The notes below the pieces were generated by a model, which saw only the letters and a program-made list of their open reading frames with translations, searched no databases and was not told the origin of the DNA. Source: Cynocephalus volans (Eukaryota; Chordata; Mammalia; Dermoptera; Cynocephalidae). From it: DNA of 64,000 nucleotides. How positions within the stretch are numbered: position 1 is the first letter of the stretch; each line of letters begins with the position of its first letter. This document shows, piece after piece, positions 23,508 through 33,800 of the stretch. Location: the NCBI RefSeq assembly GCF_027409185.1, contig NC_084462.1:26511577-26575576 (forward strand), read 5' to 3'. The translations under genes and the position numbers were made by a program.

Positions 23508-24915
23508 CAGCGTTTGCGACAGCAGCCGCCTAGAGCCTGGTCACTCTGTGACCAGGGCCTCAGAAAACCCTCATTGTGCCCAGAAGGGAAAGGAAGCTCT
23601 GTTTCAGCCGGCTCCCTCCCAGGACTGCCTGGGTAGACAGCAAATGGGAGCCCCTCTTGAGCTGCTCGCAGTCCTGCCTGTCAGTGGGACTTGGAGCCTG
23701 AGGGACAGAGAGACTGTCTCTTGGACACTCGAGGGCACTGCATAGCAGAGTTCATCCATGTTCCTGCTAAAAGGGAAAGGGTGCTTGGCTTTCTGCTGCT
23801 GGTGCCTGTTCTCACATATTCGAACAGTGATGAATTTTGGGCTGGTTTCTGTAAAGGGAAAATTTATTTAGTAAAGAACAGAAAGCCTTAAGGTTTTGTT
23901 CAGACATGTGAAACATTAATTACAGAAGCTGTAGGGAGGGCTGTGAAATGACACAATAGAGATGGGGCCTCAAGATTCAACAGGTCCTATTACTTGGACC
24001 TGTTCCCGGACTCACTGAAGGAAGTGGCTTTGGTCCTGGGGCTGACCTGTGGTGCTTGCCCCTGACCTCCACTGCCTTCGACAGAGTGCAGATACCCCGC
24101 AGTGCCCAGTGTGCAAATGTGTATCAGGAAACCCCGGGCATGTGTGAAGGAAGGTGTCAGGGACTTAACCAGGCAGGCTGGGCCACAAGAAAGGAGCTTG
24201 ATGTGTGGAAAGAACTGTTAGGGAAACAACTGGTGACTAGAAGAATGAACAGGTCAAGAATCCAGGTTGGGCTGAACCAGGGTGGAGGAACTGGGGAATC
24301 CTAGCCAAACCGGGGGGTGTGTATTGGCCAAAGGCTGCACTTTTATCCTGAGACCAAAGGGGATCTAAGCCAAAAAGGGACCAAAAGAGATTGGACAGGC
24401 AGGTGGAACTCTCAGGGACCGAAGCCCTCAGGGCTTTCCTCCTGGGTCACATAGGAGCTGGGGTCAGAGAGGAGGCGACCAGAACTCCCACTGTGTCCTT
24501 GGGTGAATGCATTCCTAAACCAACTTCCATGTACTGCCCCGAACTGGACCCTGTGCCAGGCAGCGTGGGAGTTAGCCAAGGTCAGCCTTTGACCTTGGGT
24601 ACTTTTGGGCGAGCAGGGTCAACAGAGAAGGTTTCTAATTAGAGCCCTTACTCAATTTTTGGATTATTTCTCTCCAATGCCAAGTTCCTAAGGTATATTT
24701 CGTGCCTCTTACTTTGGTTGAATTAAGGAAATTAAGGGTTTTGAGTGAAGGGAAACAAAGAAACATTTTTCTTTTACTTATGATTTCCTGGCCCCACTCT
24801 GAGCCATGTGACATCTGTGATACCTTCAGTGGTTCAAGTCACAGGAATTTTTCTTCCCCAGGAAGCTGAAATGGAGAACCAACCCTAATAAATTAGCACA
24901 CACCCTGGCCATACA
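23508..24915 (+). other. PRKRIP1: PRKRIP1 3' untranslated region (end approximate)
   Basis: The region follows the TGA at 23505-23507 and holds no supported coding frame. The first well-placed canonical polyadenylation signal is AATAAA at 24887-24892, followed by a T/G-containing stretch, so the mRNA may end near 24910. An earlier end using a variant signal is possible; the 3' limit is inferred, not shown. Confidence 0.5.
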
Positions 24916-26285
24916 TTTTGAAACCTGTGTTTCTCTTATGTCAGGGACTGGCTGCTTAGTTTTGTGTTTTGTTTTTAGTTCTCCTATTTTTGAACTGTTA
25001 GTTTCCTTATCTCCCCCTCTCCCATCTCCCCAAATGTGTCACAACTCCTGTTTTGAATCTGCAGCCTGGACTTCATGGGCATTCTCTCATACTGGAGTCT
25101 GTTCAGGGTGCCAGAGCTTGGGTTTGAGTCCTGACCTTGCCTTTGATAAGACAGAGAGCTGTGGCAAGTATTTCCTGCCTTTGCTCGTTTGCTTGGCAGA
25201 GCTTAGTGAGAGAGACACTCAGCAGATGTGTGTTGGGTGGGTGGACAAAGGACTAAACACATAGTGGGCTGCCAGGCTGGATGCTGATGTTTTACTCTTT
25301 TCTAGATTTCAGAAGATGATGTTTAGGCAGAACATGTCCTGTAGCAATTTCTGACCATTTTTAAGGGATCATCAACATCTGAGTTGAATGATTATCAGTC
25401 TTTCTCAGTCTTTGGGGGAAAAGAGGAACAAACATGTTGCCATTGAGAAAGGAATGGGTGATACTGAGAACCCCTCCTCCAAAAAAGCCACAATTAGGGG
25501 AGAATCATGAAGTAATGCCCTTGGTGGCTCATGGGTGGGGAGAAGTCTGGAGCTGAACACAGAGGTGTATATGACATATCTAGGTTGTCTCAAAAGACCT
25601 CAAGTATGATAATTCTGATATACCAGGTAGCATAGGCTTTCATACATTCACTCACACACTCAACGTGTATTGAGCACTTGGGACAGCCTTTGTCAGGCTG
25701 AGTTATTTGTATTAGAATACTCTGCCTTTCAGTTAGATTTCCAAATTTTTTAAGATTTACCAAACAAGATTTATAACAGAGAGATCTGGAAACTTGTCCG
25801 GAAGACCTAGCAAGTAAGGAGTAGAGCTGAGAGATCTGAACCCAGCCAGCGTGTCTCCAGAATCCGTCATACCCGTGTGCTGCTCTGGGGAGAAGCTGTG
25901 TGTAGCACAAGCTTGGCAGGGAGGGGTACCCAGGTGCTGCTCTTTTGGTGCCAGGGCTGTGGACTGCAGGCCCCTCCTTTAATGAGCTCTCTGGTGCATT
26001 GGTATGTGTATGTATAACTTATTTGTAACCCCAGATCAATACAGTGCCTTCAGACTTTGGCAGACATGCATAGAGTGTTGAAAAACGAGTTGCCCGACAA
26101 CACATATGTTCCCAGCTGAGGTCAAACAAGGCAATGTTCCACTTGCTTGTTTCAGCTCCTACTACAAAGTTTCCTTTTCATGGTCATATTTAATGGCAGG
26201 TTTTCTGCCTTTTTTGCTTTTTAGTGATTTTGCTGTTCAGAATGGCCCTCAAAGCATAGTGCTGAAGTGCTGTCTAGTGTTTCTT
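24916..26285. other. PRKRIP1-ORAI2 intergenic DNA, left part
   Basis: No gene is supported. Faint MIR-like text occurs at about 25,110-25,160 (sense) and 25,780-25,860 (reverse). A possible L2 3' end in reverse lies at about 25,635-25,700. All are too degraded to call separately. Confidence 0.4.
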
Positions 26286-26288
26286 TTA

Positions 26289-26380
26289 TTTTTTTGATGG
26301 CTAGCTAGTACAGGAGTCGAACCCTGGACCTTGGCAATGTTCTCAGCACCAACTGAGAATTAGACCCAGCCAGACCTGAC
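26289..26380 (-). mobile_element. Degraded one-unit CYN-like SINE
   Basis: The reverse strand carries a ctggctgggtctaattct start and a 'ccaaggtccagggttcgact'-like B-box region, with a former A-tail (ttttatttttttg) at its left. Confidence 0.6.
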
Positions 26381-26511
26381 TAGTGTTTCTAAGCGCAAGA
26401 AAGCTATGATGTGCCTTGTGGAGAAAATATATTACATAAGCTTCATTCAGGCATGAGTTATAGTGCTGATGGCCATGAGTCTAATGTTGATGAATCAACA
26501 ATATATATTAA

Positions 26512-26612
26512 ATAGCTGGCCATTTAGCTCAGTCGGTTAGACCATGGTGCTGATAACACCAAGGTCTGGGGTTCAGCCCCTGTACCGGCCAGCAAAAAAA
26601 AAAAAAAAAAAA
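26512..26612 (+). mobile_element. One-unit CYN-like SINE with poly(A) and (TG)n tail
   Basis: tagctggccatttagctcag, tggtgctgataacaccaagg and accggccagc plus 18 or so A residues form a clean single unit. A (TG)n then TA-rich microsatellite follows at about 26,613-26,655, as often grows from a retroposon tail. Confidence 0.8.
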
Positions 26613-26655
26613 GTGTGTGTGTGTGTGTGTGTATATATGTATGTAAATGTATATA
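26613..26655 (+). repeat. (TG)n/(TA)n microsatellite
   Basis: A run of about ten TG units then mixed TATG/TA units directly follows the poly(A) of the SINE at 26,512. It probably grew from the tail. Confidence 0.8.
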
Positions 26656-27059
26656 AAGAAGGCATCTTTAAACAGAAACACGAGATTATGTATTGATCAA
26701 TTGTTGAAAATGTCCTGAACAGAGGCTCACAGGAACTAACCCTGTGTTTCCCCTAGAAGCAGTGGTTCAGTACTCGCTAATGCAGTGTTCATGGTGACAT
26801 AGAACATAACTGCTGTGAATAACAACTCTGTTCATGTATGTGTTCCTAGGCAGTGAACGTGCATGAGCAAGCCTGGAATTACAGCAATGTTTCCTATAGC
26901 AAAAAATTGTACTTTATTGCTCTTTGCCATGGTGCTAACAGCACTTTTTTCTCACCTGGAGAATCAGGCAGCTATACTTTCAGTCCCGCATTGAATGTAG
27001 GAGCATAGATGTCATATAGGATCCCAGCACTGGCTACTTATCCTTAGACTCTTGCACTT

Positions 27060-27245
27060 CCTTTTTTCTTTTTTTCTTTTTTTTTTTTTTTTTTTTGACA
27101 GGTAAGAGGATCGCAACCCTTGGCTCGGTGTCATCTGCACCACACTCAGCCAGTGAGCGCACCGGCCATCCCTATATAGGATCCGAACCTGCGGCCTCAG
27201 CGCTATCAGCACCACACACTCCCAAGTGAGCCACGGGGCCAGCCC
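27060..27245 (-). mobile_element. Two-unit CYN-like SINE, GC-rich subtype
   Basis: In reverse it reads gggctggccccgtggctcac ... gcgctgaggccgcaggttcg ... gagggttgcgatcc-type right unit, then a long A/G tail. A perfect 13-bp duplication, gactcttgcactt, lies at 27047-27059 and 27246-27258. Confidence 0.88.
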
Positions 27246-27689
27246 GACTCTTGCACTTTCTAAAAGGAGTTCACATGTCCTCTCCCCTCAGGCCTTTCCC
27301 TCTCCTCCAAGGATAACTGCGTGGAGCTTGGAGAAAGCAGAAGCCCTCAGGTCCACCCCTCCTGGCCCACAGCCCCCGACTGTGCACCCTGCCCTCTCTC
27401 CTGGTGCAGTGCTGACCAGTCACCAGCCCAGTCTCCTGGATCTCTGGCTTGCTCCCATCAACAAACATGCTCTGGTGTCTCCTATGCCCCCTCCCCCCTT
27501 TGTCTCCCCCCCTTCTCAGCCCAATTCCCAGAGTTCCCCTTTGCTTCCACTTCCTCACCACTCTTCCTCCATCCCACTGAGATCCTACTGGTCTTGCCAA
27601 ATCCAGCCCCAGGGTGTCCTCTGTACAGTTTTTCAGACTTAGCAATCCTGACAGGAGCCTCTCCTGGCTGGCTTTCTGCCTTTCCCTTG

Positions 27690-28660
27690 CTTGCTTGTCC
27701 TCTGCTCAAACTTCAGTGCTGGGGAGACTCAGAGCGTCGTCTTCTGTCCTCTAACATGCAGGCCCCAGGAGACCTTACTAAGCCCATGGCTTTAACCATC
27801 ATCTTCACCAGTGCCTTCTGAGTTTGTGGCTACAGCTTCCCTTTGGAGCCCCAGACTCATGTCCAGCTGCCTGCTCAATATCTCCCCATGGAGGTCTAAT
27901 GGGTACCTTGAGCTTTGTATAAGAACAACTTGAACTAGGGCCCTCCAGCATCCTCTTCCTCTATTTCCCACCTTGGTAAACTGTGCTGCCATTGGCACAG
28001 TTGCTTGAGCTCAAGCAGTCTCCTGCTTTGTAGCCCTAGGAATTGGACTGAATCATATTTCTGTTTCCAAAGTCAGTAGAACATCCCTCCTGGTTCCTGT
28101 TTTTCCTGTCCCTCCCCTCAGCTCCCCATCAGCAGCTCCTGGGCCTGCATGCTCCTCCCAGTCCACACCAACAGCATCTCTAGCTTGGGTGGATGCCACG
28201 GCCTCCTACTCATGCCCACCCCCCGCATCCATTCTCCACGCAGCAGCCAGAGTGACCCCTTAAAAACAGAAATCACATCTTGTCACCCCTCTGTGTTAAG
28301 TCCCCAGTGGCTTCCCTCACACTTTGGAATGAAACAGGAGCTGCCAGGCCCTAGTGTCTGGCCCTAGCCTCTTTCTCCTCCCCCATCCCATGCCACCCTC
28401 CCTCTTGCTCCCCATGGCCTCAGCTCGACTGTCCCCTCCTCAGAGAGGCCTTTTCATCCACCCACTACCACTGTTCTGTTTTACTCTCTTCCACAGCACC
28501 TACCATTCACATACTTGGCTGCACTCTGCCACTCCAGCCCCCACAACCCAAACCAAACTCAGACCCGAGAGCATAGGGTCTTGCTTGTCCCAGTCTTTGC
28601 TGCATCCCTTGTGCCAGCACAGTACTTGGGACACAGTAGATGTCAGTTACATGACTGAGC
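27690..28660 (+). mobile_element. Long L2 LINE fragment, sense
   Basis: The order of landmarks is that of the L2 3' part: 'ctcatgtccagctgcctgct', 'cacgcagcagccagagtgac', 'agtccccagtggcttccctc', 'tcagagaggccttttcatcc' and 'gccagcacagtacttgggac'. This is nearly 1 kb of an ancient element with no intact frame. The pyrimidine-rich stretch from 27,250 may be its more degraded start. Confidence 0.75.
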
Positions 28661-28799
28661 AAATCCCAGTGACTGAACACAGTGTAGCTCTTCACACCTG
28701 AAAAGCTGCTTCTCTGGTGGAAGGAACTTAACTGTGGACACATGCAGCTGGTGGCGTTTGCTGGAGGCTGCCCAAGCGATGATCACATGTGGAGCAGCA

Positions 28800-28965
28800 G
28801 CACCTGTGGGGGATCCTGCCTGAGAGATCCAGATTCCCTGGGGATGCCCTCAGAGGTTCTGGTGCATCATGGTTCAGGTCCAAAATATGCATTAAACGGG
28901 TGTCCCAGGAGATTCTACTGCAGACCCGCCCCGCCCCCACCAATGCCTGAGAAACTGGTTTGACG
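28800..28965 (+). mobile_element. Possible MER5-like hAT fragment
   Basis: 'gagatccagattccctgggg', 'ggtgtcccaggagattctac' and 'tgagaaactggtttgacg' faintly recall MER5-type non-autonomous elements. No terminal repeats are clear. Confidence 0.3.
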
Positions 28966-29344
28966 CATGTTAATTACTGTTAGTATTTTAAATTTACTTG
29001 CTTGTTTTCAACATTTATCTTTTATGGGGAAAAAACAAAAATTATTCAACTGAGTAAGAGGAATGATGTTCTACTGACTTTGGAAATAGAAATATGACTC
29101 AGTCCAATCCCTAGGGCTACACAGCAGGAGAGCTGCGTGGAGACCATTTGCTTTGCAGTCATCATGGAAACTGGCACGTTTTCTCCTCCACTTTGGAAGT
29201 TAATTTATGTTTACTATTTGGCATACTTGACTGAAGTGAGCTACAATTACCATATATTAACATATATTTTGGTAAAGAGAACACTCTTAGAAATTAACCT
29301 AGAGCAAGTCCTATGGGGCCAATTTCAGTTTTCTTATTACATAG

Positions 29345-29480
29345 AATGTAGCAGATGTTTTTTGAGCACCAACTAAATCCAAAGGATTCCAAAGCCCAGT
29401 GCCAGGAACTGGGGATGACGGTGAGCAAGACACAAGTCTTGCCATCAAGCCCAGATCTGATGAGGAACAAGGTCTGATTG
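29345..29480 (-). mobile_element. L2 3'-end fragment, reverse
   Basis: 'tttttgagcaccaactaaat', 'agtgccaggaactggggatg' and 'gagcaagacacaagtcttgc' match an L2 3' end in reverse. Confidence 0.6.
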
Positions 29481-29689
29481 AGCGTAGTGCAGGGTGCTGT
29501 GTGGCGTGTGGCCCAGGCCTCCAGGAGCGAAGGATACTGAGCTGAATTCTCGGTGGCTCCATAATACAGGAGTGCCAGGAAGGTAAGCTGAGGAGGGAGA
29601 AGATGCCTTTCCAAGACCTCTAAACCATGGCACAGGGACCTTTGCGGGGCTGGGGTGGGACAGAGAGGCACAAGGGGGATCTTTCACTC

Positions 29690-30480
29690 ATAGGTTGGAA
29701 GGTGGGAGGCTCTTGCAGTGTTGCAGACCAGAGGTGATAATGGCCTGAATTAGTATAGATGCAGGTGGGGATAGGGAAAAGGGGGATTCCAAAGACATTT
29801 AGGAGGGAGAATTCACAGAACTTGATGGGGAGCAGAGGGGCCCAGGATAACTCCAGGTGTATAGTGTCACCAACTGGGTAGATGATGAAACATTCCCTGA
29901 GACAGGCAACCCAGGAGGGGGAGCAGAGACGTGAGGGAAAAACGGCAAATTCAGCTGTGGGCCTGGTGAAATTGCAGGCCTTGGGACATGCACTGCAGAG
30001 ATGTCTCCCAAGCTGGGAAGAGGGATCAAGGCTAGAGGTGAGACTTGGGAGTCGCCAGGCTGCATGTGGCGCCTGAAACAATGGGAGTGGGTGGGACTAG
30101 CCAGGTAGGAGTGTAGGGAAGAGAGGGGACCCAGGCAGGACCCTGAGAAGCAGGCATATCAAGGGGACAGACAGCAGGGGGGACAAACAGGTGGCGTCCG
30201 CAGAGCTAAGGAAGGAGATCGTTTCTTGACAGACGGAAGGGTCCCTGATGCCAGGCAAGGCTGGTAGCTGAAATGTCCTTTGGGCTTAGCAGCACCATGT
30301 CAGTGGCCTGTGGGGGGCTGAGGAGGGAATGAAGTGATGACAGCTGTGAAGCGAGGGAACATGGTGGCGGGAGGTTAAAGAAGGTGGGACAGTGGCAGGA
30401 GAGTGGGCGGAAGGCATCAGGTGAAGAGGAGAGAGGCTGAGAGGGAGGAAGGTGGGTCTCAGAGGGTAAGGTCAAGAAGA
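29690..30480 (-). mobile_element. L2 LINE fragment, reverse
   Basis: 'gataatggcctgaattagta', 'ggagggagaattcacagaac' and 'accaactgggtagatgatga' are the reverse of the L2 C-terminal coding region. It is purine-rich on this strand. It and the sense copy at 27.7-28.7 kb face each other about 1 kb apart but look like separate fragments. Confidence 0.65.
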
Positions 30481-31470
30481 GGAGCATGAACAGAACTGAC
30501 TCAATTTTATTGAACTTCTAAATTTAAAAGGTTTTTTTTCTTACTCTTGTAACTCGAACTGCATGGCTTGCAGCTGGACATTAGAATATGATTCTTGTTC
30601 ACATGATTGCTAGAACATAATGACATATGCCCACACTGTACACAGAATAATTACAGAAGAAATTATTAACCCAGGTGGCCATTCTTTACTAGCTTACCAA
30701 CTAGATTTTTTGAGGTTAGTAGGAACTGAATCTGTGATTTGACTTCATGGAGGATGGTCACCATGAATCAGCCCCCTACCACCTGTCCCCATAATACCCT
30801 TTGGCAAGTCTGGGAAAAGTGGGGATAGTCTTTGAGACATAAGTCCACCGTTTCCCCAGGCTGCCGGCTTTCTGATCAAAGGCTACCTTTCCTTACACCA
30901 ACGCTTGTTTCTCAATGATTGGCTGCTGAGCAGTGAGCAAACGGACCTTTAGGGTTTCAGTAACAAAGTGAGTGAGAAAGAAAGGGTCAGAAAGTGGGGA
31001 ATTTGAATTTAAGGTTTCACAGAGGAGCTGCTGTGGGTGATGACAAGAGCTAGGCCACAGGAGTGAATGGCCGCGGGCCAAGGGACTGGGCACACAGGCC
31101 ACACCAACCGTGGGGCCATCCTCAATAGTAAGACCTGAGGTCGAGAGGAAAGCAAGGATCACAGTTCAACAAGTGAGGTTGAGCATTGATGAGCAGGACT
31201 AGAAGGTGGTATGTGCCTCAAAGAATTGGTCTTTTTCAGACATGGGGTAGCTGATGCCTTAGGAGAGGAAGAGACTTGCCAAGATCAACCAACTAAGGAA
31301 ACAGCCCAAACTGCGGCTTGGACATCCTGGCTGGATGGCTGGCCCTTGTGCACTTGACCTGAACCTAACTCCCCTCTGTGTAACTCCCACTCAACTACCT
31401 GTGCACTTCAGGGAACCCTCCCACTATACTTTTCTGATTGTTAAATCTCCATTTAACAGAGTGCTGTCAT
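30481..31470. other. Intergenic DNA, little recognisable
   Basis: No gene is seen. A faint reverse MIR may lie at about 31,215-31,320 ('agacatggggtagctgatgc', 'gagacttgccaagatcaacc'). Confidence 0.35.
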
Positions 31471-31471
31471 G

Positions 31472-31563
31472 GGTCTGGCCAGTTAGCTCAGTTGGTTTGA
31501 GCATGATGTTGATAACACCAAGGCCAAGGGTTCAGATCCCCATACTGGCCAAAATAAAAAAAA
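31472..31563 (+). mobile_element. One-unit CYN-like SINE
   Basis: tctggccagttagctcagtt, gttgataacaccaaggccaa and agatccccatactggcc plus an A-rich tail form one tRNA-Ile-like unit close to the parent tRNA. The A and B boxes are nearly intact. Confidence 0.82.
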
Positions 31564-32141
31564 CATAGTTCCATCACCCTCCTTGGTCTTTTAGGGGGAC
31601 GAAAGGCCATTTTCGGTATTTGGTTAGGAAACTGGCTCTGAAAAGCACTGGCGGTAATCATGACTTGCATTTTGCTTCTGTCGGGGCGAGCTGGATAAAT
31701 GGCTGGGGTGGAGCATCACTACCTGGCATAGGAGGCTTTCTGAAGGATGAACAAAGTCGGGCTTCAAGGGTGAGAATTCAACAAGCCAATGACCCCCTTA
31801 CTGAAAGAATTTTCATCTGTGATGCAACTGCTATCATTTACAGTGTTTTCTTCCTGTTTTCCAGTTCCTTTTACCAAGAGCTTGAGGTTTGAAAGCCACA
31901 CCATAATTGCTTTTTGAGGACTTGGCTCTCTGAAATTCCAATGATGCCTTTCCTATAGCCATGTATGGGGATGGGAGGAGCAGTAATCAGATCCTGGGAT
32001 TTTCATATGTCCTTTGTGAGGGCCTGACCTGCCTGTTAGGTCAGTAACAAGGTGGGAGAAAACTGGCTTAGTCTAAGTGTCCTCCTGGATTAAAAGGCAT
32101 CATTCCAGCTCTTAGCAATGGCCTCTAAAATGTAACTGGAG

Positions 32142-32214
32142 GGGCTGGTCGACTGGTTCAGTTGGTGTTAAAGTTGCTGATAACACCAAGGTCCAGGATT
32201 CCATCCACTAAATA
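32142..32214 (+). mobile_element. Degraded one-unit CYN-like SINE
   Basis: gctggtcgactggttcagtt and gctgataacaccaaggtcca identify the unit, though part of the 3' half is missing. The flanks ctaaaatgtaactgga and ctaaaatgcaacttga look like the duplicated target. Confidence 0.65.
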
Positions 32215-32579
32215 AACTAAAATGCAACTTGAAGTATAAATGGATTTAGCCTGGCATCTGTAACATCTCTTCCAATTGTCAGAAAACTTGGGACTGGTTG
32301 ACATGAGTGGGATTTTTCTTTCGTTTGGATAAATGTGTCATGGTCCAATGCTGTTGTGACAGATGGAAAAATCCTATGTAGGGCACCCAGCAGCGTACCA
32401 GGCACGTAGGAAGGACTCCAAGGGGCTGTCTGGCACCGACAGGCTGATAGGGATCCATCTCGCCTCTCAGTGCACTTCCTGAAAAGAACGTTCCTGTTTG
32501 AGTATCTTGATGTCGTAAAACTACAGAGAGTACACCATGACGGGTGAGGTCCCCTGCAGTGACGAGTGGAAGGGGCTGG

Positions 32580-33800
32580 GGCACAGCAGAAACCCTCTTG
32601 TGCCGTCTGCGCATAGCTCTCCTCGCGCGTCCACGAGGGCCCGGGCGTGCCGCACCGGGGTCAGGTCCCCGCGGAACTCGCTGCTCCCGTGAGGGGACGG
32701 TGCGGTGTGAGCCACACCTGACCAGTTCTGTGCGCGCTCTGCGTGGTGCTATCGCACATCCAGGACACTCTCGGGCGTGGCCAGACGGAGCCTCCCCTTT
32801 CCCCCCTTTCCCCACGCTGCCCACCTCACGCCCGCCCGCCCAGTCCTCACTTCTCACCTCTCCACGCGGCCACTGATCGATGCCGGGCGTCCTGCGAGGC
32901 TCCCCCTGCGACCCCCGGGGCTCCCCTTCTGCGCCCAGACCCACACACCTCGGGCCGGGCGGGGATGACTCTGCCGGTCCTCGTTGGTCAGACCCAAGGT
33001 CGGAGAGATCCCAGCTCGGGGCTCTGTCGCCCCGGCCCGGCCAGATCCAACCGATGGAGCGCGGGAGGCTTCGCCGGCACTCCCAGTGCACCCGAGCCCG
33101 GGAGGAGAGATGCGCGCGGCTGGAGGTCTTCCCGCAGCGCCCCCCGCCCGAGCTAGCGGCCCCCGACGGTCCCAGGACCCCGAACTCTCCAAGAAGGGGC
33201 CACGAGCCCCGCCCCTCCCGGCCCCGCGGGTCACGTGAGCCGCGGCGCCCCCGCGGGCAGGTCACGTGACGCGGCGCGCCGTTGCCTTGGCATCGGCGGG
33301 GGCGGGGCGGGGCGCGGGGGGTACCGCGGGACGGGCGGAAGAAGGGAGGGGGCCTCGCTCGGCGCCCCGGCCGGGTCGCAGGGCAGCACGGCCACCCAGC
33401 CGCCGCCTGCCGCGAGCCCCGAGCCGGAGCCGGAGCCGGGTGGGGCGGGCAGCGCAGCTCCGGTGAGTGCTCAGCGGCGACCCACCTCCACCCTCCCTTG
33501 GCGGCGGGGGACCTGGCGGGGGCGAGGGGTGCGCGGGGGTCCTCGCCCAACTGGGGGGGCGGGAATTGGACCGGGGACACTCAGCAGGGGTTTCCTCTTG
33601 GGCTGACTTGGGATGAGGCGGAAAAAGAGAGGACGGTTGCGGGGATGGGGGGCGTCCAGGTGACCCCAGCCCTGCGGGATGCTGGGTGGGGTGCGACACC
33701 GAGAGGATTCGGAGGTCAGGGGCGCCGGCCAAGTCCGGGTCCTGCCGCGGGTGGTGCTTTCCTGGGGGAAGAGGCAGAGATGCGAGTGGATGCCTCTGGG
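32580..33800 (+). promoter_or_regulatory. ORAI2: ORAI2 CpG-island promoter
   Basis: A CpG-dense island of about 1.2 kb lies 2.8-4.0 kb before the ORAI2 start codon. It contains two GTCACGTGA boxes (33230-33238, and 33261-33270 as the full palindrome GTCACGTGAC), an X-box-like gttgccttggcatc at 33281-33294, and several GC boxes. No TATA box is seen. The long open frames on both strands here come from high GC content, not from a gene. Confidence 0.75.
33300..33462 (+). other. ORAI2: ORAI2 non-coding first exon (5' end approximate)
   Basis: A strong donor, cagctccg/gtgagtgc, follows 33462 at the downstream edge of the CpG island. The matching acceptor (ctgcccccag, ending at 36534) lies 13 bp before the ORAI2 start codon. 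Together these predict a 5' UTR exon ending at 33462 and a first intron of about 3.07 kb. The exon's start, and any alternative first exons, cannot be fixed from sequence. Confidence 0.65.

Noticed and set aside
23374-23745. 123-codon frame across PRKRIP1 exon 6
   Set aside because: It is in a different frame from the true exon, which ends at 23507 with the PRKRIP1 C-terminus.
27321-27821. 166-codon frame rich in proline, serine and leucine
   Set aside because: It falls in pyrimidine-rich DNA next to and within an L2 fragment; composition explains its length.
29345-30480. Inverted L2 pair (27.7-30.5 kb) as one hairpin-forming element
   Set aside because: The sense and reverse fragments cover overlapping L2 regions but look independently diverged, so they are more likely two old insertions.
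32279-33580. 433-codon open frame on the minus strand over the ORAI2 CpG island
   Set aside because: Its arginine/proline/glycine-rich product is what GC-rich DNA gives by chance in several frames at once. It resembles no family I know and overlaps the predicted ORAI2 promoter and first exon.
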